64,000 bases of DNA from Verrucomicrobiia bacterium (lineage in GTDB: Bacteria > Verrucomicrobiota > Verrucomicrobiia > Limisphaerales > DASXHY01), in contig DASPIL010000076.1 of assembly GCA_035629175.1 (NCBI GenBank), forward strand, positions 1 to 64,000, written 5' to 3'. Below are positions 35,019 to 43,933 of this stretch, one piece after another; position 1 is the first letter of the stretch, and each line of letters begins with the position of its first letter. The translations under genes and the position numbers were made by a program. The notes under the pieces were generated by a model that was not told the DNA's origin, searched no databases, and was given only the letters and a program-made list of their open reading frames with translations.

Positions 35019-35374
35019 GGGGGCGTACTGGTTTCGACCTGATGAATGCGCCAGAGGCGGCATGCCGAGGATGGTTCGTTGGCCTCGTTAATCACTCGGA
35101 CCAAAAATTAAGTGCTAATCAAGAACTAGCTCTCGCGGCCTAAATGCGCCACGACGTTCACCAGCAGACACCTGCTATGTTGGATGAACGCTACAGCAGG
35201 CATGGCTGAAGACGGGGACCGCGCGTCAGCAGCCGAGAAAATTCCATGCGGACTAGGCAGTGCGACTCGAGTTCGGACGTCATCGCATAGCAGAAAATCT
35301 ACTCCGGACTAAGCATGTAGTCGCGGCTGGTTTGTTTGCCAGGGACGCGGGTTCAACTCCCGCCGCCTCCACCA
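35019..35374 (+). ncRNA. ssrA: transfer-messenger RNA (tmRNA)
   Basis: A one-piece tmRNA of 356 nt that rescues stalled ribosomes. The acceptor stem pairs GGGGGCG (35019-35025) with CGCCTCC (35364-35370), with discriminator A and encoded CCA at 35372-35374. The 5' TACTGGTTTCGAC and 3' GCGGGTTCAACTCCCGC T-arm are diagnostic. The sequence GTTGGCCTCGTTAA resembles the region just before the tag in other tmRNAs. The tag frame starts at GCT (35114) and reads ANQELALAA then TAA at 35141-35143, ending with the usual LAA degradation signal. Any further pseudoknots lie between 35144 and 35340. Confidence 0.96.
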
Positions 35375-35724
35375 TCTTGAAGACCGTTCCGTATCACACT
35401 CGTGGTGCGTTGCACATCGAGAACGGTTTCAGCCGATAAAGACGCGGACTTTCCGAAGGAAACGGTTACGGTCCGAGCGCGTAAAATGCGGTTCGAGCCG
35501 GGTTTTTTCAGGTACGCCCACACTTCCTGCCAGTTTTCCTCCTTAATCATTTTTGAGCCTGATTTGCCTCGGAAATGAACATTTTTAAGGACTGGTATGG
35601 TTGGCTTGGGCCGCAGCCGGCTCAAGCCAGTAATCGAAGTGGCCCGGATGCTCAAGTCGTGGTCCGTCACGCGATGCTTGGCGTGATACGATTTGGCCAG
35701 GTCTTCCAGCAAAATGCGGCTCAA
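35353..35724 (-). other. doubtful ORF running into the ssrA 3' end
   Basis: A 123-codon frame (internal stretch VWAYLKKPGSNRILRARTVTV) whose last 22 bases lie antisense to the tmRNA T-arm and acceptor. A second frame over 35585-35784 begins MSNKQKLEQTEIRKENR, as if one gene had been frameshifted near 35728. No family is recognised. An inverted repeat ACCGTTC/GAACGGT lies just after ssrA (about 35386 and 35424). It could be a degraded integrase-side remnant or chance coding. Confidence 0.2.
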
Positions 35725-35805
35725 GCCTGGGCCGGTTCTCCTTTCTAATCTCCGTCTGTTCCAGTTTTTGTTTGTTGCTCATGGCGGTTGAGCAGGCCGC
35801 GCCCT

Positions 35806-36914
35806 TCAGAAAACCTTTTTGCCCTCGCACAGGTTGATGAGTTCGGACAGCGCCAGCACCTGTGCCCGCCTGCCCGCGCCTTCGCGGACGGTGTGAAGAA
35901 TGCCATTGGTCTTCAGCGTGCCGAGCAGGCTGGCGACCATGGGCGGGCTGGGCATGCCAGGGTGTTTGGTGGCCTCGCTGCCTCGAAACACGGGCCGTTC
36001 AAACATGAAGTCGAGCAAGGGGACGGCAAACTGGGAATGGGTCAAGTCGAGCGTTTGCTTTTTGAGGCGTTCGTAAAGGTCTTGGATGGCCCGGGCTTTC
36101 TTGGTGTTGGCCTCGGCTTGCACGGATACGCCTTCCAAGAAGAAAGCAGCCCAGCGTGTCCAACTGCCAGGCTCACCCAAGGCCCGCAGACGGGCGATGT
36201 AATCATCCCGCCGCGACTCAAAAAATGCGGACAGGTAGAAGCAGGGCCGGCTCAGGATTTTTTTCTCGTAAAGAAAGAGCGGGATGACCATGCGGCCGAT
36301 GCGCCCGTTGCCGTCAATGAACGGATGGAGGATTTCAAACTGGGCGTGCAGGAGCGCCAGTTGGATGAGCGCGTCCGGCGCATCGGAATGCCAGTAGGCC
36401 TCCCAGCGGTTGAGGTGTTCCTGCAACTGAAGCGGCGACGGCGGCACGAAGGCGGCGTCCTCGATGGGGCTGCCCGGCTTGCGGATCCAGTTTTGAATGG
36501 TGCGAAAGCGGCCACGGCCCTTGTTGTGTCCGCGCACGCTGTCCATGAGAACTTCATGGAGTTTGAGCATTGAGTTGAGGCAGAACGGGCGTTCACGCAA
36601 GAGACTTTCGGAAACGCGCAGGGCTTTCCGATAATTCATGATTTCATGGATGTCCTCGCGGCGGGACGGCTCGGTCGGGGCTTCGCCGGCTTCAAACTTC
36701 AGAACGTCCTCGAAATCGGCCTGTGTGCCCTCAATTTTGGAGGACAGCACCGCTTCCTGTGTCGTGATGGGAGAAAGCAGGACATCGGGTTGGGGATGCC
36801 GTAAAACAAGCCTTCCAGAGTGGCAATGGCGCGATTGGCCTTACCGACCAGCGGCATCAACGCCACAAGATCAAGGTCTTTTGGTGGAAGTTGCTCCGGC
36901 TCAAACGGGTTCAT
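35806..36914 (-). pseudogene. Fic-domain AMPylator gene with a frameshift
   Basis: Fic proteins transfer AMP from ATP to target hydroxyls. The C-terminal frame (35806-36750) has the Fic core HPFIDGNGRIGR, the upstream SSKIEGT inhibitory helix motif ([ST]xxxE[GN], class II) and a winged-helix-like C-terminus. The true N-terminus lies in another frame: MNPFEPEQLPPKDLDLVAL...EGLFYGIPNP from 36914. The two frames join near 36787-36789 if one base is restored, where a run of three G on the plus strand would need one more; restoring it gives PNPDVLLSPITTQEAVLSSKIEGT. The start, core and end of the family are all present, so this is a recent loss or a sequencing error. Confidence 0.85.
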
Positions 36915-37360
36915 GGCGGTTGTTTTATGTTAATCACACTTGGGACAATAGGTGTTTGTATAAAGCAATACGGGTTTTAATTAAAACAAATTAGTTTGAA
37001 TCTGGCCCGGTTAAAACAATAGGAAGTCATGATCAAACTTCGCGTTGCCTGTTCTTGGGCACATTCAGTTTCAGCGGCGATTGTTCCCAATGTTGCGCGA
37101 GGGGCGATCGCCGGGTGTTTTCCGTCTCGCCACATCCACATTCCCGTCGTTGCGGGATTAAAGGATTACGGGACCGTCTCGTCAGCCATTCGCCGCTTTG
37201 AACGATCGCTGGCCAATGACGTCGGACAGGCACATTGGAAATTACGTTGTGAAAAGTACAAAAATCAGATGTGACACTGAGCACAGCGCGCCAAGCTTGG
37301 ATCGCCTCGCATCCTTCTCTCCTCTCATAGACCGACGCTGCAGTTCTTCATTGACGCAAG
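36915..37360. other. AT-rich intergenic stretch with a transposase remnant
   Basis: Bases 36915-37020 are visibly AT-richer than the rest of the window (runs such as TTTTAATTAAAACAAATTAG) and hold no gene. It then grades into the decayed transposase fragment at 37155-37274. The gap lies between the broken Fic gene and the glycosidase-transferase fusion. A promoter for the Fic gene probably lay here. Confidence 0.4.
37155..37274 (+). pseudogene. C-terminal remnant of a REP-associated (Y1) transposase-like protein
   Basis: A 39-residue tail, LKDYGTVSSAIRRFERSLAN...CEKYKNQM, resembles the DnaA-like helix-turn-helix end of Y1-type (RAYT) transposases in Planctomycetes and Verrucomicrobia, where an SAIKRFE-type helix is followed by a LxNVEM-like tail. 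No catalytic HUH region is present in frame, so this is at best a decayed end. The relation is from memory and weakly supported. Confidence 0.4.
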
Positions 37361-39946
37361 TCACAGCGGTCTGCCCGCGGCTTCCTTACTCTCATGTGTC
37401 AGTTCAGTTTCCCGTCGTGGATAATCTCGATCGGCCGGGTTCGGTCCGTTGTGTGGAAAGAGGCCCATTTGCTTCGCCAATTCGTCGAGGAAGACAGTGA
37501 TGATGCTTTGAAGGCTGCGTTGATCCTGTCGCAGCCACCACACGAAGGCGGGCAAGACGAGCAACGTCAGCCAGGCCCAAGGGCTGCCGATCCAGCCAAT
37601 GATCAAGAGTGCGAATCCCAAAAGCGCGCTGAAAGCAATACGTGCCGACAACGACCAGGTTGGGCGCAGCCGGCAACGAATCAATTGCCGCTGCTTCGGA
37701 TGTTCCTCCGCAACGGTTGCGACCTGGAGATGACTCCACCGCGTGCCGTAAATCTCAACGTCATAGTCGTTCCAACCGGTATCTGTGCGGTTTGGCCAGC
37801 CTTTTTTGTCCAAGCGGTCAAGCATCGCCTTTACAAAATCAATCCTCTCAATCCGCTGTTCCGCCCAATACTGCACTTCGCCCAGCGGTCTCGGACTTCC
37901 CCGAAGCGCGAGCGAATCGATGGACTGCTGGGATTCGAGCCGCAGCGGCGTGACTGCGAGCCGTCCTTGATATCGGGCTGCCCCGCGGACGAGCGGCTGC
38001 AGAAGATGCATCAACGCGACGAGCGGACGCGACCACCAGCGCCGCTGTTCGCGAGGCACGACGGCCTGGTACGCGGCGAGCGCGCAGACACTGAGCGTGA
38101 TCAACATGCTCGCCAGCGCCAGCGGAATGAAATAGTGCGAGACGGCCGACATCACCCAAAGAGGGAACGTGATCAACAAGTGATACTCCAGCGACGTGCA
38201 GAAGATCAGTGCCGTGCCGCTGCCAGACGAATAAAGCCTTTGAAAGCCAGCGCTCCCGAATAGCCCGTGGTAGATCACTGGCCGTTGCAAATCGAGCCCC
38301 CCTTTCGCTGTGCCGTATATGCGCCCATGCCAAATGCTTCCACCCAGGGCATTGAAATTCTCCGGGTGTTTCCGGACGAGCATGGCCTCGGCTTCTCCAT
38401 ATCCATGCTGCTGCTTGAGATAGGCTTGAACAGTCGATCGTCGATAATGCCAGACAAACGCCGCAGGACTGAACCCGATTCGATAGCCCGCCTGTTGCAA
38501 ACGCCAGCAAATGTCGACGTCGTCTCCCGCTTTTGTATAGGTCGGATCGAATCCCCCAATCTCTTCGAGGGCGCTGCGATAGAAGGCCATATTGCAGCCG
38601 GGAATGTGTTCCGCCTGCCTGTCGGTTAGCATCACGTGGGCGGGCCCGCCCGGTGATGCCATGACCGCTGCGGCCACCGCCGAGTCTTCTGGCGGGAGGA
38701 GGTTTGGTCCGCCCGCGCCGATGAATTCTCCATCCTGCAACGTGGCTGCAAGGTGGTAGAGCCAGTCCTCGTCCGCGCGGCAATCCGAGTCGGTGAACGC
38801 AACGATTTCCCCGCTCGCCGCCGAAATCCCCGTATTGCGAGCAATCGACAACCCTAAATTCCTGGGATGGCGGATGGTTCGGGCATGAGGGAATTCGGCC
38901 GCAATTTTCGGCGTGGTGTCGCTGGATCCGTCGTCAACAAGGATGACTTCGTAGTCTGGGTAATTGAGGCGCTGCAACGATTGCAGGCAGTTCCGCAGCG
39001 TGCGATCGCCGTTGTAGCTTGCGACCACGACTGAAATCCGCGGATAACGGCGGAGCGGAAAACAAGGTGCCGCGTTGAACTGCCTGAGAACGGTATAGAA
39101 CGAATCTTTAGCCTGGCGATCGGCGGTCACCAATCCCATCTGCCAGTCGTCCACCATCCGGCCTCCGCGAAACCATTCGTCCGTGTAAGTGAAGACAACC
39201 GTTCCCGCCAGGCCCGCCCGGAATGATTCCTCGATTTGCCAGGCGAGCATCTCTGATTTCCTGCCTTCGCCTTCACGGAGCGAGTCAGCGCCGAATTCAC
39301 CGAGCACGAGCGGCTTGGCCTCGGCAATCATCTGCAGCCGGGCCATGTAATTCCGAAATGGCTGTTCGTTATGCAGATAAACGTTGAAGCAGACGAAATC
39401 AACGCTGGCAGGATGAACGAACTCGGTGGGTGGAAAGTTGGAGTACGTGCAAAGGCAGCCTGGATCGACACGCTTGGCTTCCGCGATGAGTTCATCGATC
39501 CATTCCGACACCGCCCGCGCGCCGGTCCACCGAACGATATCGGCGGGGATCTCGTTTCCAACGCTGAATGCGAACACCGCGGGATGGCGTCCGCAGGCGA
39601 GCACCGTTTTCCGTACGATGTCGCGTGCCTGCTCGCGCCGCTCCTGGGAATCGATGCACAGGTGCCGGTTCCAGGGAATATCTACAAAAATCTTCAGGCT
39701 GCGTTCATGTGCGAGTTCCAGCAGCCATCGCGGAGGGAGGTCGTAAACGCGGATGACGTTGGCGCCGAGTTGAACGATTTGGGAGAGATCCGCGGCGGTT
39801 TGTTCGGTTGAAGCAAAAGGCTGTCCCTGCGCGTTGGGCGGGAACGGACCGTACGCGACTCCCTTGACGAAAAACTTTTTTTCGCCCAGTCGGAAGAACT
39901 TGCCGTCCACGGTGACGCGTGGCTGGGCTGGAACCGCGGATGCCAT
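37361..39946 (-). CDS. glycoside hydrolase (TIM barrel) fused to GT2 glycosyltransferase
   Basis: An 861-aa two-enzyme protein. Residues 1-300 form a GH2/GH5-like barrel: GVAYGPFPPNAQGQPF, GANVIRVYDLPPRWLLELA, FSVGNEIPADIV with the acid/base Glu, and LVLGEFGADSLREGEG with the nucleophile Glu. From about 310 a GT2 domain follows: RISVVVASYNGDRTLRNCL, VILVDDGSSDT, FTDSDCRADEDWL, and GGFDPTYTKAGDDVDICWRL. Hydrophobic segments near 600-645 and 765-790 suggest membrane anchoring. It probably makes or remodels an exported glucan-like polymer, but this is inferred from the fusion. The ATG at 39946 opens the barrel. Confidence 0.87.
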   Translation of the reverse strand: MASAVPAQPRVTVDGKFFRLGEKKFFVKGVAYGPFPPNAQGQPFASTEQTAADLSQIVQLGANVIRVYDLPPRWLLELAHERSLKIFVDIPWNRHLCIDSQERREQARDIVRKTVLACGRHPAVFAFSVGNEIPADIVRWTGARAVSEWIDELIAEAKRVDPGCLCTYSNFPPTEFVHPASVDFVCFNVYLHNEQPFRNYMARLQMIAEAKPLVLGEFGADSLREGEGRKSEMLAWQIEESFRAGLAGTVVFTYTDEWFRGGRMVDDWQMGLVTADRQAKDSFYTVLRQFNAAPCFPLRRYPRISVVVASYNGDRTLRNCLQSLQRLNYPDYEVILVDDGSSDTTPKIAAEFPHARTIRHPRNLGLSIARNTGISAASGEIVAFTDSDCRADEDWLYHLAATLQDGEFIGAGGPNLLPPEDSAVAAAVMASPGGPAHVMLTDRQAEHIPGCNMAFYRSALEEIGGFDPTYTKAGDDVDICWRLQQAGYRIGFSPAAFVWHYRRSTVQAYLKQQHGYGEAEAMLVRKHPENFNALGGSIWHGRIYGTAKGGLDLQRPVIYHGLFGSAGFQRLYSSGSGTALIFCTSLEYHLLITFPLWVMSAVSHYFIPLALASMLITLSVCALAAYQAVVPREQRRWWSRPLVALMHLLQPLVRGAARYQGRLAVTPLRLESQQSIDSLALRGSPRPLGEVQYWAEQRIERIDFVKAMLDRLDKKGWPNRTDTGWNDYDVEIYGTRWSHLQVATVAEEHPKQRQLIRCRLRPTWSLSARIAFSALLGFALLIIGWIGSPWAWLTLLVLPAFVWWLRQDQRSLQSIITVFLDELAKQMGLFPHNGPNPADRDYPRRETELTHESKEAAGRPL

Positions 39947-40061
39947 TTGCGTTTTAGACGGTACGAACGCTGGAATTCATTCAAACCGCGCGTGGGGGAT
40001 AACAAATGGCCGCAATCGAAGCAAGGGGCGGTTCCACCCGGCCTCGCGGCGGCGCCGTTTT

Positions 40062-40132
40062 CGAAACCTGCTGTATCGCCGTGCTTCCAAGCGGACGGGA
40101 CGTGAAACGCGCCTGGCAGGCGAGGACACCTG
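40062..40132 (-). repeat. dispersed palindromic repeat, copy C
   Basis: On the minus strand it reads through GGTGTCCTCGCCTGCC, then GCTTGGAAGC, then CGGCGATACAGCAGG. This aligns with the central and right parts of the copy at 25492-25606. It lies in the 299-bp gap between the fusion gene and the thioesterase gene; nothing else is seen in that gap. Confidence 0.65.
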
Positions 40133-40245
40133 TCCACCCTCCGAAGTAGCTGCTACGGAGGACGGGCGATACCAAAGACCCGGAGGTCTGCGGGTAACGA
40201 CCTTTGCCGATTGAACTTCGAACGGCCAGCGGTGAATCTGACCGC

Positions 40246-40698
40246 ATGAAAGAACTGCCTCACACGCGATCCTGTTTCGTTTGCGGCGAATCGAATGCAA
40301 TCGGCCTCAACCTGCGCTTCCACACGGACGGCAAACGCGTTCACTCCTGCTTCACCCCCGCGACAGCCCATGCTGGTTTCAAAGGGGTGGTGCATGGCGG
40401 AATCCTTTCCACTGTGTTGGACGAGATCATGGTTTGGGCCTGCGCGGTGCCGACCCGGAAGTTCGCCTACTGTGTGGAATTGAGTGTGCGATTCAATAAA
40501 GCCGCGCGCCCCGGAGAGGAATTGAGCGTTTCAGCGGAAATGATCTCGAGCCGCCGCGATCGCATTTTCGAAGCTCGCAGCGAAATCCAGAATGCGAAGG
40601 GCGAAATTGTCTGCTCCGCAACGGGCCGATACTTTGCTGCCAAGCCGGAGGATGCAGCTGAGATGATGGATGACATCGTCGGCGATACGAACTGGTAA
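40246..40698 (+). CDS. PaaI-family thioesterase (hotdog fold)
   Basis: A cytoplasmic acyl-CoA thioesterase-like protein of about 150 aa. The hotdog motif with the catalytic Asp/Glu is HGGILSTVLDEIM near residues 50-62. An N-terminal CFVCGESNAIGLNLRF (a CxxC-G-x2-N motif) is typical of the PaaI/YigI subgroup. The ATG at 40246 starts MKELPHTRSCF. It is convergent with the LptF/G gene (1 bp gap between stops). Substrate unknown. Confidence 0.85.
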   Translation: MKELPHTRSCFVCGESNAIGLNLRFHTDGKRVHSCFTPATAHAGFKGVVHGGILSTVLDEIMVWACAVPTRKFAYCVELSVRFNKAARPGEELSVSAEMISSRRDRIFEARSEIQNAKGEIVCSATGRYFAAKPEDAAEMMDDIVGDTNW

Positions 40699-40699
40699 A

Positions 40700-41821
40700 T
40701 CATCGAACCCGCGCCAGCATCAGCAATCCGGCGCCCGCCGCGAGGAGGTTCGGAAACCAGGCCCCGAACCAGGTCGGAACATGGCCCGCCTCCCCGAATG
40801 CAAACCCGATTTGTTGGAGAATATGGTAGGCGAAAAAGATCCCGAGGCTTGCCGCGACTCCCACGAAAACGTTTCGGCGCCCCGACCCTGCAGAGAAGGG
40901 AATTGCGAGCAACACCACGACCAGGCACGTGGCAGGCCCCGCGAACCGTCCATGCCACTTGCTGCTGAGCCAGCGTTGCATTGAGCGCTCCGGGTTTGGA
41001 TGCAGCCGGATGTAATTTCTGATGACGCGGAGGGGGATGTCGGCCGATCGAGTGCGGCCCTGATTACTGAACCGTTCGGCGATGCTGATTTCACTGCGGA
41101 TGATTTCCGGCGTCTCGGACAAATCGGGCAGGACCATGAGGTTGGTTTCCGATTTGACGTGAACGGAGCCCATGCCGGAGGCCCGACGCATTTCGCGGAC
41201 GTTCCGAAATGTCCATACGCGATTCGAGTAGGTGCCATATTGGGCGAAAATGGAGCGGACCGTTCCGTCTCTAAGCTGCCACTCCAGGGCGACATGCGAC
41301 ATGTTCCCATTTTCCTTGTCGTAGGCGCCGATGTGCCAGGCGCGGCCTTCGCGCGAGTTTGTGAAGACCAGGTTTTTTTTGATCCGCGGATTGACTCCCG
41401 ATCGGGCGGGGAGGCGGCTGTTCTTTACCTCTTCGGCGCGTTCAGCGGAAATGGGCGCGATATACTCATTGAGCAGGAACAAGGACGCGGCGCAAAAAAT
41501 CGCAATACCGAAGTAGGGAAGGCTGATGCGCCAGAGACTCACGCCGGCTGCGCGGATCGCGGTGATCTCGTTATACCGCGCGTGGTTGGTCAACGCGTAA
41601 AGCAGTGCAAGGAGAAGCGCGACAGGAATCGCAATCGGAAGGAAGTCGGGAAGCATGAAGAAGTAGTAGGCGGCGATGTCGGTGCCGCGCATTTTGCTTT
41701 CCTGCATGCTGCTGAGGTTCGTGACGAGATCGCTGGCAATCCAGAAAACGAGGAACGCGCTGAAGCAAAAGCCCAGCGCTACCAGGCATTCACGGAGGAG
41801 ATAACGAGCCAGCAAACGCAT
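40700..41821 (-). CDS. LptF/LptG-family permease
   Basis: An inner-membrane component of the lipopolysaccharide export ABC transporter (YjgP/YjgQ family), about 373 aa. The N-terminal YLLRECLVALGFCFSAFLVF, the second helix pair YYFFMLPDFLPIAIPVALLLALLYAL with the family's ITAIRAAGVS segment, a periplasmic beta-jellyroll region, and three C-terminal helices (GPATCLVVVLLAIPFSAG and beyond) match. Normally LptF and LptG are paired; only one gene is visible here. It supports a Gram-negative outer membrane. It diverges from the Nif3 gene across 115 bp. Confidence 0.88.
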   Translation of the reverse strand: MRLLARYLLRECLVALGFCFSAFLVFWIASDLVTNLSSMQESKMRGTDIAAYYFFMLPDFLPIAIPVALLLALLYALTNHARYNEITAIRAAGVSLWRISLPYFGIAIFCAASLFLLNEYIAPISAERAEEVKNSRLPARSGVNPRIKKNLVFTNSREGRAWHIGAYDKENGNMSHVALEWQLRDGTVRSIFAQYGTYSNRVWTFRNVREMRRASGMGSVHVKSETNLMVLPDLSETPEIIRSEISIAERFSNQGRTRSADIPLRVIRNYIRLHPNPERSMQRWLSSKWHGRFAGPATCLVVVLLAIPFSAGSGRRNVFVGVAASLGIFFAYHILQQIGFAFGEAGHVPTWFGAWFPNLLAAGAGLLMLARVR

Positions 41822-41936
41822 TCCAGCGCAGGCTAGGATTCACATCTTCGCGGAGCAAGCTTGTTGGCGGGGGGATTCGCGCAGCGCTGGTAATCGTGTC
41901 TTTGCGGGGAGCGGTGAATCTGGTTTCATCGAACCC

Positions 41937-42698
41937 ATGCGAGCTGCGTCATTGCATGAAATGGTTCGATTCACTGATAAACTGCTGCGCACGGCGGAGG
42001 TCGGGGATTACGACGGCGCGGCAAATGGATTGCAGGTGGAGAACTCGGGCAAGGTGACGCGAATAGCCGCGACTGTGGATGCCAGTCTTGCAACGATCAA
42101 TCTCGCGATCGAAGCGGACGGGGATCTGCTCGTTGTTCATCATGGGCTTTTCTGGGGTCCAACCCATCCATGGGTTGGGTCGAAATACAAGCTGATGCAG
42201 TTGCTTATCCAGCATGACCTGGCTGTTTACAGCTCGCATTTGCCGCTCGACCTGCATCCCGAACTCGGCAACAACGCGCAACTGTGCGCTGCGCTTGGCT
42301 TCACCCGGACAGCTCCTTTTTTTTCCAGTCACGGCCAGGACATTGGATTGCTCGCCAACGCCAAAGTGGATCGCGGAGAACTGCTGAAGCGGCTTGCCTC
42401 GGCCACAGGCGGCAACCCGCACCTCATAGCTGCAGGCCCTTCCCAGTGCAAAAGAATCGGAGTGGTGACTGGCGGCGCTGGCGGCGATTTGATGAAAGCG
42501 GCAGCGAGCGGATTGGACACTTTCATCACGGGCGAGGGTCCGCATTGGACCTTTGCCATGGCCGAGGAACTGGGCGTGAACGTCTTCTACGCGGGACATT
42601 ACGCCACGGAAACCTTTGGCGTTAAGGCGCTGGCGGAATCCTTGTCGCGGAAGTTCAAGGTTCCGTGGATATTTCTCGATCATCCGACCGGATTGTAG
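41937..42698 (+). CDS. Nif3-like dinuclear metal centre protein
   Basis: A DUF34/NIF3 family protein of about 253 aa, thought to be a hexameric ring with two metal ions per active site, function unclear. DYDGAANGLQVENSG near residue 23, the metal-binding LLVVHHGLFWGPT (two His), SSHLPLDLHPELGNNAQLC with further ligands, and the C-terminal FYAGHYATETFGVKALAE are all family motifs. Its 3' end overlaps the convergent lhgO end by 19 bp. Confidence 0.9.
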   Translation: MRAASLHEMVRFTDKLLRTAEVGDYDGAANGLQVENSGKVTRIAATVDASLATINLAIEADGDLLVVHHGLFWGPTHPWVGSKYKLMQLLIQHDLAVYSSHLPLDLHPELGNNAQLCAALGFTRTAPFFSSHGQDIGLLANAKVDRGELLKRLASATGGNPHLIAAGPSQCKRIGVVTGGAGGDLMKAAASGLDTFITGEGPHWTFAMAEELGVNVFYAGHYATETFGVKALAESLSRKFKVPWIFLDHPTGL

Positions 42699-43933
42699 AC
42701 GCCCTCCGCCTTCGCCGCAGAAAATCGCGCGGCGATTTTGGATCCGATGGCGAGAGCGGCTGTGGCAGCGGGAGATGGGGCGTTAACCACGTGCAGCAGC
42801 CCGGGTTGTTCCTCGAAATGAAAATCTTCGACCAGTTTTCCGTCTGACGTCATCGCCTGGGCTCGGACGCCGGCGCCGCCGGGTTCCAGGTCTGCCACCC
42901 GGATTTCAGGAACGAGTTTTTGCAGTGAGCGGCAAAACTCGAGTTTTGAAAGCGAGCGGCGGATTTCGTAACCGCACATGCTGGGATACTTCACGAGAAA
43001 TCGCCACAGGCCGGGAAACGTCAGCGATTCCGTGAGGTCTCGCACGTTCAGATGACGCCATTTATATCCTTCGCGTGCAAACGCCAGCACGGCATTTGGA
43101 CCCGCTTCGATGCCACCGTGAATCAAGCGCGTGAAGTGTACGCCCAGGAACGGAAACTTCGGGTCGGGAACGGGGTAGATCAGGTGACGCACCAGATGCT
43201 GCCGATCCTTCCGGAGTTTGTAATATTCGCCGCGGAACGGGATGATCTTTGCAGTGGGATTCTGTCCGCTGGCCCGAACGAGCCGATCGGAATGGAGTCC
43301 GCCGCATGTGATCACTTGCCTCGCTGACAATGAACCGATGTTCGTGTGGATCGTGAAATGCGGCCCTGGAACAATGCTTTGAACCTTTGTATTCAGTCGA
43401 ACTTCCCCGCCCCGCTGCCGGATCAAGTCGCCGAGCTTTTCGCAGACGGCCGGGTAATCGACGATCCCTTCCTGCGGAACGTGAATCGCAGCTATTCCCG
43501 CAGCATGCGGTTCAATTTCTTTGATCTCAACAGGTGTAAGCCGGCGCAGGCCTGCGAGACCATTTGCGTTGCCTCGCTCCCATAAGGTTTCAAGCCGCGG
43601 CAGTTCGGAGTCGTCGGTAGCGACGACGATTTTTCCGCATTGATCAAACTTGACGCTGTGCTCGCGGCAGAACGCGATCATCTGCTGCAGGCCGGAAACA
43701 CTGAGCTTTGCCTTTTCTGATCCGGGTTTGTAATACAGCCCTGAGTGGAGGACGCCGCTGTTGTTTCCAGTTTGATGCGCGGCGAGTCTCCCCTCCTTCT
43801 CAATCAGCGCGAGCTTCAATCCGGGGCGTGATTCCAATAACCGGAACGCAGCAGAAAGGCCGACAATTCCGCCGCCGATGACCACGACATCATATTGCGT
43901 GGAAGCGGGGCCGGGATGTGTGACAGCGGTCAA
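42680..43933 (-). CDS. lhgO: L-2-hydroxyglutarate oxidase
   Basis: An FAD-dependent membrane-associated enzyme oxidising L-2-hydroxyglutarate to 2-oxoglutarate. The FAD motif is YDVVVIGGGIVGLSAAFRLLES (residues 13-34). HQTGNNSGVLHSGLYYKPGS contains the His that binds the flavin, and VITCGGLHSDRLVRASG, FRGEYYKLR and the C-terminal LHVVNAPSPAATAALAIG are typical of LhgO. About 417 aa, normal length. Its start overlaps the stop of the upstream glycosyltransferase gene (ATGA at 43930-43933), an odd partner for a metabolic repair enzyme. A related glycine/sarcosine oxidase is a less likely alternative. Confidence 0.9.
   Translation of the reverse strand: MTAVTHPGPASTQYDVVVIGGGIVGLSAAFRLLESRPGLKLALIEKEGRLAAHQTGNNSGVLHSGLYYKPGSEKAKLSVSGLQQMIAFCREHSVKFDQCGKIVVATDDSELPRLETLWERGNANGLAGLRRLTPVEIKEIEPHAAGIAAIHVPQEGIVDYPAVCEKLGDLIRQRGGEVRLNTKVQSIVPGPHFTIHTNIGSLSARQVITCGGLHSDRLVRASGQNPTAKIIPFRGEYYKLRKDRQHLVRHLIYPVPDPKFPFLGVHFTRLIHGGIEAGPNAVLAFAREGYKWRHLNVRDLTESLTFPGLWRFLVKYPSMCGYEIRRSLSKLEFCRSLQKLVPEIRVADLEPGGAGVRAQAMTSDGKLVEDFHFEEQPGLLHVVNAPSPAATAALAIGSKIAARFSAAKAEGVYNPVG

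Noticed and set aside
35585-35830. Second small frame (81 codons) overlapping the doubtful ORF downstream of ssrA
   Set aside because: No recognisable domain and no Shine-Dalgarno sequence; listed only as part of the doubtful ORF entry.
42680-42698. Frameshift or fusion between nif3 and lhgO ends
   Set aside because: The genes are convergent and simply overlap by 19 bp; both keep complete family C-termini.
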